Shown here: in pieces, positions 17,938-28,300 of the stretch
Layout: the number at the start of each line of letters is the position of its first letter
Numbering within the stretch: the first letter of the stretch is position 1
Assembly: GCA_003162635.1 (NCBI GenBank)
Contig: PMNE01000030.1
Coordinates: 86,757-128,687 of the forward strand
From: Ignavibacteriota bacterium
GTDB taxonomy: Bacteria > Bacteroidota > Ignavibacteria > UBA10030 > UBA6906
Direction: 5' to 3'
DNA: 41,931 nucleotides
Program-made: the position numbers and the translations under genes
The notes under the pieces: generated by a model
The model's database searches: none
The model's input: the letters and a program-made list of their open reading frames with translations, nothing else
Told to the model about the DNA's origin: nothing

Positions 17938-20226
17938 ATGACGTTCCTGAATCCCATTCTCCTTTTCGGTCTCGCCGCTGCTCTCGTCCCTCTTGTGCTG
18001 CATCTTCTTACCCTGCGCAGACTGCGGACAATCGATTTCAGCTCTCTTCGGTTTCTCAAGGAGCTGCAGAAGTCCTCCATCCGGCGGATCCGCTTCCAGC
18101 AGATTCTCCTTTTGATTCTCCGGACACTGCTGATGGTCTTTCTTGTTCTGGCATTTGCACGCCCGGCATTGCGCGGCTCGTTCGCCGCCATCGGCGGAGG
18201 CGAAGCCGCCAGCACAACGGTGATTCTCCTCGATGATTCACCAAGCATGGAAGTCCGTGATGAGCGGGGAACGTCGTTCTCCCGCGCGCTGCAAAGCGCT
18301 CAGAGGATCGTCGACCTGGCACGCGACAACGACCATCTCTCTCTTGTTCCGCTTTCGACGACCGCCGGCAGCGCAGCACTGCCTGGACGCCACACTCGCA
18401 CTTCGGCACACGCCTTCCTTGCCGATGCGCATCCCTCCTCTGTCAGCGTACCGTTTCGTCACGCCCTCATGCGTGTGAACGAACTCCTCGCAGCATCGAC
18501 GGACGCAAACCACGAGGTGGTCATCATCACCGACGGACAGGCGACGCAGTTCGGGGGAACCGTTGCCGGAGAGCATGCGGATACCCGGGGGCCTCTCCCG
18601 GGAGAACGTGTGATACAGCAGGGAGGAACTCCACGCAACGACACGACAGGAAGATTTGATCCTCTCGCCCGCCTGTTTGTTCTCATGTCTCCCCCCTCAC
18701 ACCACGGAAATGCCGGCATTCTCGATGCCGAAATCCTCACCCGTATCGTCGCTGGCAACAGACCTGTTCGCCTCTCCGCACAAGTGGGAAATTTCGACCA
18801 GGGAGCTTTGCACGGGGCAGTGACAAGCGTCTATCTCGGTTCCGACAGAGTCGCCCAGCGAAGCGTTGATCTCCCACCCGAGGGAGTCACCGCGCAGGAG
18901 TACGAGTTTTCCCCGCGCCGGCGAGGCATTGTCGGTGGATACGTGGAAATACAGGAAGATCTGTTCGAGCCGGATAACCGGAGGTACTTCACGCTGGATA
19001 TTCCGCGCACCATTTCCGTTCTTCTCGCCGGCCCCGTTCAGGCTTCCACAACCCTCCCGCACCTGGCGCTCTCGCTTGCCGGCGATTCGATCCTCGCCGG
19101 GTATCTCGCAACGCAACAGATGACGACAGCCGAAATCCCCTCGGTCGATCTGGGTACATTCGACGTCCTGATCCTGTGCGGGGTCAAGAGTCTCTCACGG
19201 GCCGCCGTGCAGAACATCAGCGCATTTGTAAGGGGGGGAGGGGGCCTGATTCTCTTCCCGGGACCCGATGATCCTCCTGATGCCTACAACAACGAGCTGC
19301 TTCCCGCCCTCGGCCTCCCGCCTGTCGCCGGATCTCCCACAATCCAATCCGGAGAGAGCTTCCTGTCGATCAGCACGATCGATTATGCCCATCCTCTTCT
19401 GGAGGGCATGTTTGGCGAACGGCCGGGGATACGGAAGAGGGCACCCGCCATCGAATCGCCCCGCATCCGGACGTCGCTTCCGCTGACCACAGGGTCCAGT
19501 GGCAGCGCCATCATCACACTTTCCAACGGCCGTCCCTTCCTTTCCGAAACTCCCGTCCGAAGCGGACGGGTTCTTTTTTTTGCGGTCGAGGCGGGTCTCG
19601 GATGGTCCGATTTCCCGGTCAAGGGTCTCTTCGCGCCGTTACTTCATCGCGCCGTCCTTTACTTGAGCATGCGTTCCACCGCCGGTCAGCCACTCCTGAC
19701 GGGCGAGCAGCTGCGTATCGCGTCGCGTCTCCGCGAATTCACGGAACGCGATGTTTTCTTCCTTGTCCGTCCCGATGGATCACGTCGTCGCGTCGTTCCC
19801 GCTGTGACGGCGGGGACGGGCATGGCGATCTTTGACGGTGGCATTGCGGACGAACCGGGCGTGTATGCCGTTCTCCAGGATTCGTCGGGACAAAAGGGAG
19901 CGGTGGAACGCATCCTCGCCGCGGCCGCGGTGAACATTCCACGGGAAGAATCCGATCTCCGTCCGGCTGCGGACTCGGACTCGATTCCCCTCTGGAAGAG
20001 CGTCGGCATTGACCCCTCATCGGTCCGCTTTGTCGCCACGGGGGAGGCAGCGGCGGAAAGTATCCGCCTCTCAAGATACGGAGTGGAGTTGTGGCAATGG
20101 TGCCTGATACTCGCCCTGCTCTGCGCGCTTGCCGAAATGGTGGTCGGACGGGTTGCAGGGAAGAACGTCCGGAGGGCTTTGCAGAGCAGCGGTTTTCGCG
20201 GAGAAACGGAAGGGAGCGCATCATGA
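17938..20226 (+). CDS. BatA/VWA domain membrane protein (aerotolerance regulator N-terminal type)
   Basis: N-terminus MTFLNPILLFGLAAALVPLVLHLLTLRRLRTIDFSSLRFLKELQKSSIRRIRFQQILLLILRTLLMVFLVLAFARPAL is a BatA signature; VILLDDSPSM VWA-type motif. Confidence 0.92.
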   Translation: MTFLNPILLFGLAAALVPLVLHLLTLRRLRTIDFSSLRFLKELQKSSIRRIRFQQILLLILRTLLMVFLVLAFARPALRGSFAAIGGGEAASTTVILLDDSPSMEVRDERGTSFSRALQSAQRIVDLARDNDHLSLVPLSTTAGSAALPGRHTRTSAHAFLADAHPSSVSVPFRHALMRVNELLAASTDANHEVVIITDGQATQFGGTVAGEHADTRGPLPGERVIQQGGTPRNDTTGRFDPLARLFVLMSPPSHHGNAGILDAEILTRIVAGNRPVRLSAQVGNFDQGALHGAVTSVYLGSDRVAQRSVDLPPEGVTAQEYEFSPRRRGIVGGYVEIQEDLFEPDNRRYFTLDIPRTISVLLAGPVQASTTLPHLALSLAGDSILAGYLATQQMTTAEIPSVDLGTFDVLILCGVKSLSRAAVQNISAFVRGGGGLILFPGPDDPPDAYNNELLPALGLPPVAGSPTIQSGESFLSISTIDYAHPLLEGMFGERPGIRKRAPAIESPRIRTSLPLTTGSSGSAIITLSNGRPFLSETPVRSGRVLFFAVEAGLGWSDFPVKGLFAPLLHRAVLYLSMRSTAGQPLLTGEQLRIASRLREFTERDVFFLVRPDGSRRRVVPAVTAGTGMAIFDGGIADEPGVYAVLQDSSGQKGAVERILAAAAVNIPREESDLRPAADSDSIPLWKSVGIDPSSVRFVATGEAAAESIRLSRYGVELWQWCLILALLCALAEMVVGRVAGKNVRRALQSSGFRGETEGSAS
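19552..19581 (+). terminator. Terminator-like hairpin with T-tract inside the BatA/VWA CDS
   Basis: CCCGTCCG (19552-19559) AAG CGGACGGG (19563-19570) followed by TTCTTTTTTTT (19571-19581). Confidence 0.5.
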
Positions 20227-21503
20227 TGCAGGACACGAAACGCAGTGAACGGGCCCTCCTCGTCGGCGTGGTGACGCGCGACCAGAGACGCGCGAAGGTG
20301 GAAGACTACCTGAAAGAACTGGCGCTCCTGGCCGATTCAGCGGGGGCGGAAGTCGTTCACACCATCGTCCAGGAACGAAAATCGATCGACGCGGCGTTCT
20401 ACATCGGCAAGGGAAAAGCAGAAGAGCTTGTGTGGCTCGCGGGGGAAAAGAAAATCGATATCGTCATCTTCGACGACGACCTGTCGCCGGTACAGGTTCG
20501 CAACCTCGAGTCCCTCATCCCGTGCAAGATTATTGACCGGAGCGGCATCATCCTTGACATTTTCGCATCGCGGGCGCGCACGAGTGAGGCAAAAACCCAG
20601 GTCGAGCTCGCGCAGCTTCAATACATGCTCCCCCGCCTCACCCGCCAGTGGACCCACTTGTCGAAACAGTTCGGCGGCATCGGGACCAAGGGACCCGGGG
20701 AGACCCAGATCGAAACGGACCGGCGCACAATCCGGACGAAGATCACACGGCTCAAGGCCCGGCTTCAGGAAATCAGCACAGAACGGGACGTCCAGCGGAA
20801 AGGACGCGAGAACCTTCCCCGGGCATCGCTGGTCGGCTACACCAACTCCGGGAAGTCAACCCTCCTGAAGAGACTCTCGGGGGCCGACGTCTTCATTCAG
20901 GACCGGCTGTTCGCGACGCTCGACCCGACGGTCCGGCTGGTTGCATTCACTCCGGCCCACCGCGTGCTTCTCTCCGACACCGTCGGTTTCATCCGGAAGC
21001 TCCCCCACCATCTGGTCGCCTCGTTCAAGAGCACGCTCGATGAGGTCCGCGACGCCGATCTGCTCCTCCACGTCATTGACCTCAGCCATCCGCTCTTTGA
21101 AGAGCAAATAGCCATCGTCAATGAGACTTTGGAAGAGATCGGCACCCAGGGAAAACCGACCATCCATGTCTTCAACAAAGTGGACAGGGTCGAGAACAGG
21201 AGTTTGATCACCTCTGTCCTGTCCCGTTTCGGCAATGCGGTCTGCATTTCTGCGGAGCGGGGAATCAACATGAACGGACTTGTCAGCGCCGTCGCGGAGC
21301 TGCTCGAAGGGACGATCGTCGAAGAGACCATACGGTTCAAGCAGGACGATTACGAGCTCATGTCGCAGGTACATGACGAGGGAGAAGTGTTGGAGAAACG
21401 TTACGATGGCACCAGCGTGTTCGTCCGATTTCGCATGGACCGTGCGCGGGCCGAACGGATCAAAGACGCCCTCGCCCGCAAGCGCTCGCGCCGTCGTCAC
21501 TGA
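20223..21503 (+). CDS. hflX: GTPase HflX
   Basis: Glycine-rich HflX domain (KGKAEELV, FDDDLSPVQVRNLE, QYMLPRL..GIGTKGPGETQIETDRR) and G motifs GYTNSGKSTL, DTVGF, NKVD. Start overlaps the BatA stop by 4 nt (ATGA). Confidence 0.97.
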   Translation: MMQDTKRSERALLVGVVTRDQRRAKVEDYLKELALLADSAGAEVVHTIVQERKSIDAAFYIGKGKAEELVWLAGEKKIDIVIFDDDLSPVQVRNLESLIPCKIIDRSGIILDIFASRARTSEAKTQVELAQLQYMLPRLTRQWTHLSKQFGGIGTKGPGETQIETDRRTIRTKITRLKARLQEISTERDVQRKGRENLPRASLVGYTNSGKSTLLKRLSGADVFIQDRLFATLDPTVRLVAFTPAHRVLLSDTVGFIRKLPHHLVASFKSTLDEVRDADLLLHVIDLSHPLFEEQIAIVNETLEEIGTQGKPTIHVFNKVDRVENRSLITSVLSRFGNAVCISAERGINMNGLVSAVAELLEGTIVEETIRFKQDDYELMSQVHDEGEVLEKRYDGTSVFVRFRMDRARAERIKDALARKRSRRRH

Positions 21504-23652
21504 CCCAGATCCGAGGACGACTCCCTTTGGGAGAATTTCTTCAAGTGCCGTGCCCCCGTCATCTTTGCTTCCTTCGCGTCGAGGAACATCATCGCGGCGT
21601 CATCCGTGAAGATGAGAGTGAGGTCTTTCCCCGCAGTGAGGGAAACGGCCCCGCGCCAGGCATCACCGTTTTCCAGTATCCAGAGGAAACTCACCTTCAT
21701 CGGTTCGGGAAGATCCTGTGCGCGCAGGATGATCCGGCCCTCGCCGTGCGTGCGCCGAAGGGTGCCGTCGATCGGGTGGGAGCCCGCGTACACAGTGAAC
21801 TCCGCCTCCGTCATATCGTCCGGAAGCTTGGGCTGGATCGTCAGGGTCTTGGTCGTAAAATCGACCCGAAGACCGAGATAGTCCTGATAGATACTTCGCA
21901 TAAACTCAGCCATCCCGGTCAACGAGGCATCGCTGCCTCCCGAGCCGGGAGGAAGGATTTCCGGCAATGTCCCGGCCATCCCTTCGTTCAGGACGCAACG
22001 TGCCATGGACCTCGCCATCCGGTAGCTAAGGTCCTGCCTGTCGTACCGGGTGAGGGCGTAGGTCACCGGGCCCGCAAGCCAGCTCCAAACCTTTCCATCA
22101 AAGAGCGTCGCTCCGTCCGCCGCCGCGGGGGAGAGCGTCGCCACGCCCATCGGTGACATGAGAGTCCGTGCGGCCTGACGCACCACACCGAACCTCATTG
22201 ACTCCTGTTCCAGAATCTCAAGGCACATGACGCCATTCGGCCGGATCTCCGTACTTCGTTTCCCTCCCGATTCGAGATGGTCCACCAGCGTGTGCGATAC
22301 TGTGTCGCTAAATTCTTTTGCGAAGTTGCCGGCCGTTGCCGCCGAGGCGGCCCACCATGCCTCCTCGTGCGTGGAGTCACCCAGGAATGCCGCCACATAC
22401 GAACTGATCATTTGCTGGAAATACCAGAGAAGCTGCAATTCCACCGCCCTGTTCCCCCTCGCTTTCTGCGTCATCCATGTTTCGTAGGGACCGTGCGTGA
22501 GAAAGTTTTCCTTGTCGGTGTGACTCGCATACGTTCCCTCCAGACTTCTCTCGATGACCGGAAAGAGCGATCGGACGAGGGACGTGTCGTTCGCGTACAC
22601 AACATGTTCGTACAATTCCCTGACGAACCAAGGGGAGACATCCGCCCCACCGTAGGTGCTTTTTCCGCCAATGATCCTGTCGGGAATGCGCCCAAACGTC
22701 CGGCTTCCCGCACGCGTATCCTGGTACCGTGCCAGCGTCCGGATGATTGCCCCCGTACGTCCGTAATCGCCCGTGGCGAGCCCAATACCGGCGATCGATT
22801 GTGCGTTCCCTCTCGCGTCAATCGAACCATCCCACGGCACATTTCCGACTGCAAAAGTGTCACGTCCTTCAACGACGAACCCATCCAGTGACAGCTTGAT
22901 CCATTGGATGGCCATGGTCAGCGTGTCATCCGATGTCCGTAGGTACGATGCGTTCAGGAAGCGCTCCATCCGTCCCCTGCGCATCGCTGCCGCCGTATCG
23001 AGCGCTGCGAGAAGCAGCTCCGCCGTCGCCGGGTCTCTCCCCCTGGGAAGGTCGACAACAAGAAAACGTGCCGGCCGCCCGTGCAGCGTCACGACATCTT
23101 TTTCCCCCTCCGCCGACGGCCCTCCGGTCAACACCACAGTCCTCCCCTCCGATGTCTTCCAGATCGCCCGCCCCCTTCCCCCTCCGTCCCCCCCAAAGAC
23201 AAGCCCGCTCCCGGTGATCGGACGCACGGAGACAGGGCCATCCGATCCCCCATCGACCACCAGCGCCATCGCGTGGACGTCCCCGACGGCATCCAGAGAC
23301 GCAAGCGTGACCGTCGTCCCGCCGGCGTACGACCTGCGGACCTCGAACGGCCGGATGATTCCCGAATCGAGCCGATCGGGCATCAGGGCCTTCCCATCGA
23401 TCTCAATGTTCAGCCCGTCAAGGATGACGGTGCCGTTCACCGACCAGCGATCGCGATCCATGCTTCCCCTCGCAATCGTCCCGACGAGAAATCCCCCCTC
23501 CTTGTCGGACTGCATGTACGATCGTGGATGGTCCAGGACAGTGATGGCAATGTTTTCGATGCGGATCGCATCGCGAGCGTGTTGCGAGTAATCTGTTTTC
23601 TGACATCCCAGGAAGGAGATGGCACAGAGAAACAATGCAGCAGCGGTTCGCA
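21497..23652 (-). CDS. Lipoprotein with amylo-alpha-1,6-glucosidase/glycogen debranching (GDE_C)-like six-hairpin domain
   Basis: Lipobox MRTAAALFLCAISFLGC; AIQWIKLSLDGFVV, GIGLATGDYGR, YETWMTQKARGNRAVELQLLWYFQQM resemble GDE_C (ETWMD..RGKPVEINALWYNAL). Confidence 0.7.
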
Positions 23653-23783
23653 TGGAGGCCTCTGGTGGATGAATTGGAAAACAACCTACGGAAAACGACG
23701 CGGATTTCCAACAGGCACGGTGGCATCCGCGATGCGATTGTGGTATCTTGATGAGATCAACCATCACACAGCGGACAGAGAAG

Positions 23784-24572
23784 ATGCTCAACACTGCCAT
23801 GGAAGCGGCGCGCACGGCGGGTCAATTCCTCCGTGAAAACGTCGGTCGAGTTCGCTCCATTGAAGTGAAACAGGGACAGGAGCGCAACCTGGTGTCGGAA
23901 ATCGACAAGGGATCGGAACGGAAGATCATCCAGATGATCAAAACCCGTTATCCGGACCACGCCATCCTCGCCGAAGAGAGCGGGAAGAGCGGTGCCGGAA
24001 CCGATTGCACGTGGATTATCGATCCGCTCGATGGGACAACGAATTTTCTTCATGGTCTTCCGATCTTCAGCGTGTCGATCGCGGTGGAACAAAAGGGGGA
24101 GATCGTGGCGGGCGTCGTGTACGATCCGAACCGCGACGAAATGTTCACGGCGGAAAGAGGGAGCGGGGCATTCCTGAACGGACAACGCCTTGCCGTGTCC
24201 CAGGCAATTGCACTCATCGACGGTCTTCTCGTCACGGGTTTCCCCTATGACCTGTCGACAAATCCATGGCCGACAATCGATTACTTTACCGACTTTCTGA
24301 TCGAGGCAGGGGCGGTCAGGCGCCTCGGCTCAGCGGCGCTGGACCTCGCGTATGTCGCGGCGGGAAGATTTGACGGGTATTGGGAGGTGAGTCTCGCTCC
24401 CTGGGATATGGCAGCAGGAATACTGCTGGTACAGGAGGCGGGAGGAAGACTGAGCAACCTGACGGGCGAACCGCAGAGCATCTACGAGAAGAGTGTTCTC
24501 GCATCGAACGGCAGGATCCATGACGCGATGCTGGCAGTCCTGAACGCCTCTCCTCGGAACATCCGGCGCTAA
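23784..24572 (+). CDS. suhB: Inositol-1-monophosphatase family protein
   Basis: AILAEESGKSG, WIIDPLDGTTNFLHGLPIFSVSIA, WEVSLAPWDMAAGILLVQEAGG: IMPase signatures. Confidence 0.95.
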   Translation: MLNTAMEAARTAGQFLRENVGRVRSIEVKQGQERNLVSEIDKGSERKIIQMIKTRYPDHAILAEESGKSGAGTDCTWIIDPLDGTTNFLHGLPIFSVSIAVEQKGEIVAGVVYDPNRDEMFTAERGSGAFLNGQRLAVSQAIALIDGLLVTGFPYDLSTNPWPTIDYFTDFLIEAGAVRRLGSAALDLAYVAAGRFDGYWEVSLAPWDMAAGILLVQEAGGRLSNLTGEPQSIYEKSVLASNGRIHDAMLAVLNASPRNIRR

Positions 24573-24602
24573 GATGCCCGCACAGCCCGGAACGGCATCG
24601 GG

Positions 24603-25040
24603 TCAGAACTTCTTGATCATGTCGAGAAAGATGTAGCCGAACGTCCCGAGGAACGCCACTCCAAAGAAGAGCGCCACTGCCGCAAAGGCGATGCGTTGTT
24701 TCGTCTCAACGGCATCGAGCGGACGAACCGGGTGGGACTTCACTGTGATGTCGCCCGTCACCTTCATTTGACATGCAAGTCGCACGTTCTTGGCGACGAC
24801 ACGCGCGACAACGAGGCTCCCTCCCAGTGTCGTCTCCTCCTCCTGTGTCCGGGGCGAAGCTCCTTTCCCCTCCACGATTTCCACCGCACACGTTCCACAG
24901 AAATTGTGCCCCCGGCAATTGATCAGCCGATCAAGTCCCTGGTAGGGAGACACCCCAACGCGCAGCATCACCAGGCGCAGATTGGACCCCGCATCCACTT
25001 CGATTGCACGGTGTTCCTCAGCAAACGTCACGGTCGGCAT
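24603..25040 (-). CDS. Adrenodoxin-like [2Fe-2S] ferredoxin with C-terminal transmembrane anchor
   Basis: CRGHNFCGTC (C-x5-C-x2-C) plus RLACQ cluster ligands; C-terminal hydrophobic IAFAAVALFFGVAFLGTFGYIFLDMIKKF. Confidence 0.85.
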   Translation of the reverse strand: MPTVTFAEEHRAIEVDAGSNLRLVMLRVGVSPYQGLDRLINCRGHNFCGTCAVEIVEGKGASPRTQEEETTLGGSLVVARVVAKNVRLACQMKVTGDITVKSHPVRPLDAVETKQRIAFAAVALFFGVAFLGTFGYIFLDMIKKF

Positions 25041-25116
25041 TCCTCTCCTTTTCGCGCTTATGATAAAGAACAGTTGCCCACCCCATGCCGGAGAAGAGCG
25101 GCTCTTTCGCCGGTTG

Positions 25117-26460
25117 TCAATATGTTGGGGGGGTTGTCCACGGTGTCACCCCATCTTTGCTGACGTACGCATAAATGAACGGGCGTTGGTCGACCGGTGA
25201 AGGGCTGATGGTGAGGCAAGATCGCAGCTCGTGTGCAGCATCTCTTGCGGCCTTTTCCCGGTCAGTGGAGATCCGTGCGAGAAGATCGTTGACGGCCACC
25301 CGGTCGCCGATTTTCTTTGCCAGAACGATCCCTGCTTTCGGATCGACCGCATCGTCCACCCGGACGCGCCCGGCGCCAAGCTCGAGCGCAAGAAGGCCGA
25401 CCTGCATCGTCGCGAAGCCCGTCACATACCCGGAAACGGTCGACCGGACATCGATAACGAAGCGAGACGGCGGGTACTTTGAAGCGTCCTGGACAAAAGA
25501 GATGTCTCCCCCCTGCCTTTCGACCACCTGAAGGAATTTTTCATACGCTTTCCCCGACCAGATGGCGGACCTGCACTGTGTGATCCCGTCGGCGATGTCT
25601 GTCACCTTCCCGCCAAGGAAGAGCATTGCGCCCCCCAGGACGTAGGTGACTTCCATCAGGTCCGGCACGTTTTTTCCGCGAAGACATTCCACCGACTCCA
25701 CAACCTCGCACCAATTTCCGATCGAGAGTCCGAGCGGTTGGTTCATGTCGGTAATGAAGCCCACGGTTTCCTTCCCATGAGCAGTACCGATCCCGACCAG
25801 GGCACGCGCAAGAGCGACGGCATCATCATACGACTGCATAAATGCACCGTTGCCGGTCTTGATATCCAGGACAAGCGCATCGATCCCTTCGGCAAGTTTC
25901 TTGCTCATGATGCTGCCCGCAATCAACGGAACGGACTCCACCGTGCCTGTCACATCGCGCAGCGCGTACATCCTTCTGTCGGCCGGCACAATCTCCGCCG
26001 TCTGCCCGGCAAGGACGAGACCGGTGTCCCGTATGACCCGCACGTATTCCTCGATGTCAAGGGCAGTGGTGAAACCGGGGATTGATTCGAGTTTATCGAG
26101 CGTCCCCCCCGTGTGTCCCAGTCCACGTCCCGAGATCATGGGAACAGGGACGCCGCACGCAGCAACCATGGGGGCGAGAATCAGCGACACTTTGTCGCCC
26201 ACGCCCCCCGTCGAGTGCTTGTCCACCTTCCGCCCGGGGAGCGACGAAAGATCCACGGTCGTCCCCGATCGAAGCATGACATCCGTCAACGCGGCGGTCT
26301 CTTCAGGTTCCATCCCCCTGATAGTGACGGCCATCAGGAACGCGGACATCTGGTACTCAGGGATCGCCCCTGCAACGTAGCCGCCGATAAACGATTCAAT
26401 CTCCTGCTGCGTCAGGACGCCGCCGGACCGTTTCTTCCGGATGATTTGCACCGGGTTCAT
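25117..26460 (-). CDS. Pyrimidine-nucleoside (thymidine) phosphorylase
   Basis: DKHSTGGVGDKVSLILAPMVAACGVPVPMISGRGLGHTGGTLDKLESIPGF family signature; start at MNPVQIIRKKR. Confidence 0.95.
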   Translation of the reverse strand: MNPVQIIRKKRSGGVLTQQEIESFIGGYVAGAIPEYQMSAFLMAVTIRGMEPEETAALTDVMLRSGTTVDLSSLPGRKVDKHSTGGVGDKVSLILAPMVAACGVPVPMISGRGLGHTGGTLDKLESIPGFTTALDIEEYVRVIRDTGLVLAGQTAEIVPADRRMYALRDVTGTVESVPLIAGSIMSKKLAEGIDALVLDIKTGNGAFMQSYDDAVALARALVGIGTAHGKETVGFITDMNQPLGLSIGNWCEVVESVECLRGKNVPDLMEVTYVLGGAMLFLGGKVTDIADGITQCRSAIWSGKAYEKFLQVVERQGGDISFVQDASKYPPSRFVIDVRSTVSGYVTGFATMQVGLLALELGAGRVRVDDAVDPKAGIVLAKKIGDRVAVNDLLARISTDREKAARDAAHELRSCLTISPSPVDQRPFIYAYVSKDGVTPWTTPPTY

Positions 26461-26461
26461 A

Positions 26462-27106
26462 TTATTCCACCACGCCGAGTAGAGCGGGAAAACCATCAAT
26501 CACGTAATCGGGGCGCCACGCCTGCAGATCTTCCCTCCGCAACGCGCCGTACGTAACGGCACAAGTTGCCAGCCCCGCATTCTTGCCGGCAAGCACATCC
26601 CGGTCGGTATCCCCCACCATGAGCGTTCTCCGGATATCCCATCTCTGATCTTCCATGATCTTTCGCAGAATGGATGGGTCGGGTTTGAAGGGGAGCCCGT
26701 CGCTCCCCTGAAGCTGCACAAACAGATCGGTGACGCCAAAATGGTCGGTCGCCCGTTTGATCCCCGATCCCCGTTTCGTCGATGCAATCGCCATCGCCGC
26801 ACCTCGTGCAGAGAGGATCTCCAGCGTTTCGCGGACTCCCGGGAACAATCTCGTGGTTGCAAGCGAACGCGAGGGATAGTATTCCGCATACATCTGTGCC
26901 GCCTCGGGGACGCGCCATCGCATTGAGAGCGGGAGGAACTGTTCAAAGGTTTCGTCGAGGGGTTTGCCGATATGGGGGTAGAGGTCTTCCTCCCTGACAC
27001 CTTCCAGCCCGAGCTGCTGCATGACCCACAACTGGGCTCCCGCGATGTCCTGCCGCGAGTCGGCCAGCGTGCCGTCAAAATCGAAGATGATGCTCGTAAA
27101 CCTCAC
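26462..27106 (-). CDS. HAD-superfamily hydrolase, phosphoglycolate phosphatase-like
   Basis: FDFDGTLADS, KPDPSI, VGDTDRDVLAGKNAG motifs. Confidence 0.92.
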   Translation of the reverse strand: MRFTSIIFDFDGTLADSRQDIAGAQLWVMQQLGLEGVREEDLYPHIGKPLDETFEQFLPLSMRWRVPEAAQMYAEYYPSRSLATTRLFPGVRETLEILSARGAAMAIASTKRGSGIKRATDHFGVTDLFVQLQGSDGLPFKPDPSILRKIMEDQRWDIRRTLMVGDTDRDVLAGKNAGLATCAVTYGALRREDLQAWRPDYVIDGFPALLGVVE

Positions 27107-27669
27107 GCTTTCCTTTCCTCATCCATCCTTTGACGGGCAAAGATGAGCCCGATGATTGTCTTCGCGTCGGGATATTCCCCCCGCAGGGCACGCCGGACCG
27201 CCTCTTCGAACGGGACAGTTTCCAGCGTCATCGACATTTCTCCCTCCTCCCTCCTGGGACCGTCGGGGTGAAGGAGCAGGTCGCGGGCAAGATAGACATG
27301 GAGCGCTTCGTTGCAGAAACCCGGCGTTGTGAAGAACGTAAGAAGGTGATCGAGCCGGCCCGCCACATATCCTGTTTCTTCGGTCAATTCTCTCGCTGCT
27401 GCGGCCTTCGGATCCTCTCCCGGCGAGAGCTTCCCTGCCGGCAGCTCGGTGATCCGGCGTCCAAGCGGATAACGAAGCTGGTTGACAAAGACGACGCTCC
27501 CGTCATCCAACAGGGGAACGGCGACCGCTCCTCCGGGATGCTGCGCGATTTCCCGCACCCCCCGCTTGCCGGAGGGATACTCCACCGTGTCGACAATGAG
27601 ATCAAAGACGCGCCCCGTGTGAACGATTCGACGCGACACCTGCTTGAGTTCCATGATCAGTTCTCCCAT
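27103..27669 (-). CDS. NUDIX hydrolase (ADP-ribose pyrophosphatase-like)
   Basis: Nudix box GKLSPGEDPKAAAARELTEETGYV; 4-nt overlap with downstream HAD gene. Confidence 0.92.
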   Translation of the reverse strand: MGELIMELKQVSRRIVHTGRVFDLIVDTVEYPSGKRGVREIAQHPGGAVAVPLLDDGSVVFVNQLRYPLGRRITELPAGKLSPGEDPKAAAARELTEETGYVAGRLDHLLTFFTTPGFCNEALHVYLARDLLLHPDGPRREEGEMSMTLETVPFEEAVRRALRGEYPDAKTIIGLIFARQRMDEERKA

Positions 27670-27681
27670 GAAGTCGTTCTC

Positions 27682-28263
27682 TCAGGCGTTTCCCCGGCTC
27701 CCGGGTTTCATGACAGGAATTCCCTTCGCACACAGCGGACACAACGGGGGATCGTAGGCGACGACATCCAGGCGCATCAACGAAAACGGCTTTCCTCCGG
27801 GAGAGAATTCCACTGCGCCGCCGCTCCGGTCGACGATGCAAGCAGTCCCTGCGAGTTTTCCCCCCATCCGTGTCACGATCTCGATCACTTCCCGCACCGA
27901 CCCCCCCGTGGTCACGACGTCCTCACAGACAAGGATCTTTTCACCTTCGGCGATGTGGAAGCCGCGGCGGAGCTGCATGACACCCTCTTTCCTTTCCGCG
28001 AACAACGTGCGAATGCGGAGCTGTCTCCCCACCTCCTGTCCGACAACAATCCCTCCCAGTGCGGGAGCAATCACGACGTCGAGGAAGCTCGCGCGGAAAT
28101 GATGCGCGATCACGCCGCAGAGCAGCTCTGCATACTTCGGATACTGCAGCACCTTTGCGCACTGGAAGTAGCGATCGCTGTGCAATCCCGAGCTCAGTTG
28201 GAAGTGCCCTTCAAGGAGGGCTTGGGAATCGCGGAAGATGGCGAGGATTTCTTGTGTATCCAT
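27682..28263 (-). CDS. pyrE: Orotate phosphoribosyltransferase
   Basis: FQLSSGLHSDRYFQCAKVL, PRPP motif VLVCEDVVTTGGSVREVIE. Confidence 0.94.
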   Translation of the reverse strand: MDTQEILAIFRDSQALLEGHFQLSSGLHSDRYFQCAKVLQYPKYAELLCGVIAHHFRASFLDVVIAPALGGIVVGQEVGRQLRIRTLFAERKEGVMQLRRGFHIAEGEKILVCEDVVTTGGSVREVIEIVTRMGGKLAGTACIVDRSGGAVEFSPGGKPFSLMRLDVVAYDPPLCPLCAKGIPVMKPGSRGNA

Positions 28264-28300
28264 TTGTGTTGTGGGGATATGATTCGTTGAGACTGTATGG

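Noticed and set aside
22773-23591. 272-aa plus-strand Ser/Pro-rich ORF
   Set aside because: Antisense to the lipoprotein gene; low-complexity composition arises from GC-rich complementary codons.
24573-24602. GATGCC...GGCATC dyad between suhB and the ferredoxin gene
   Set aside because: Only 6 bp with no T-tract; too weak to call a terminator.
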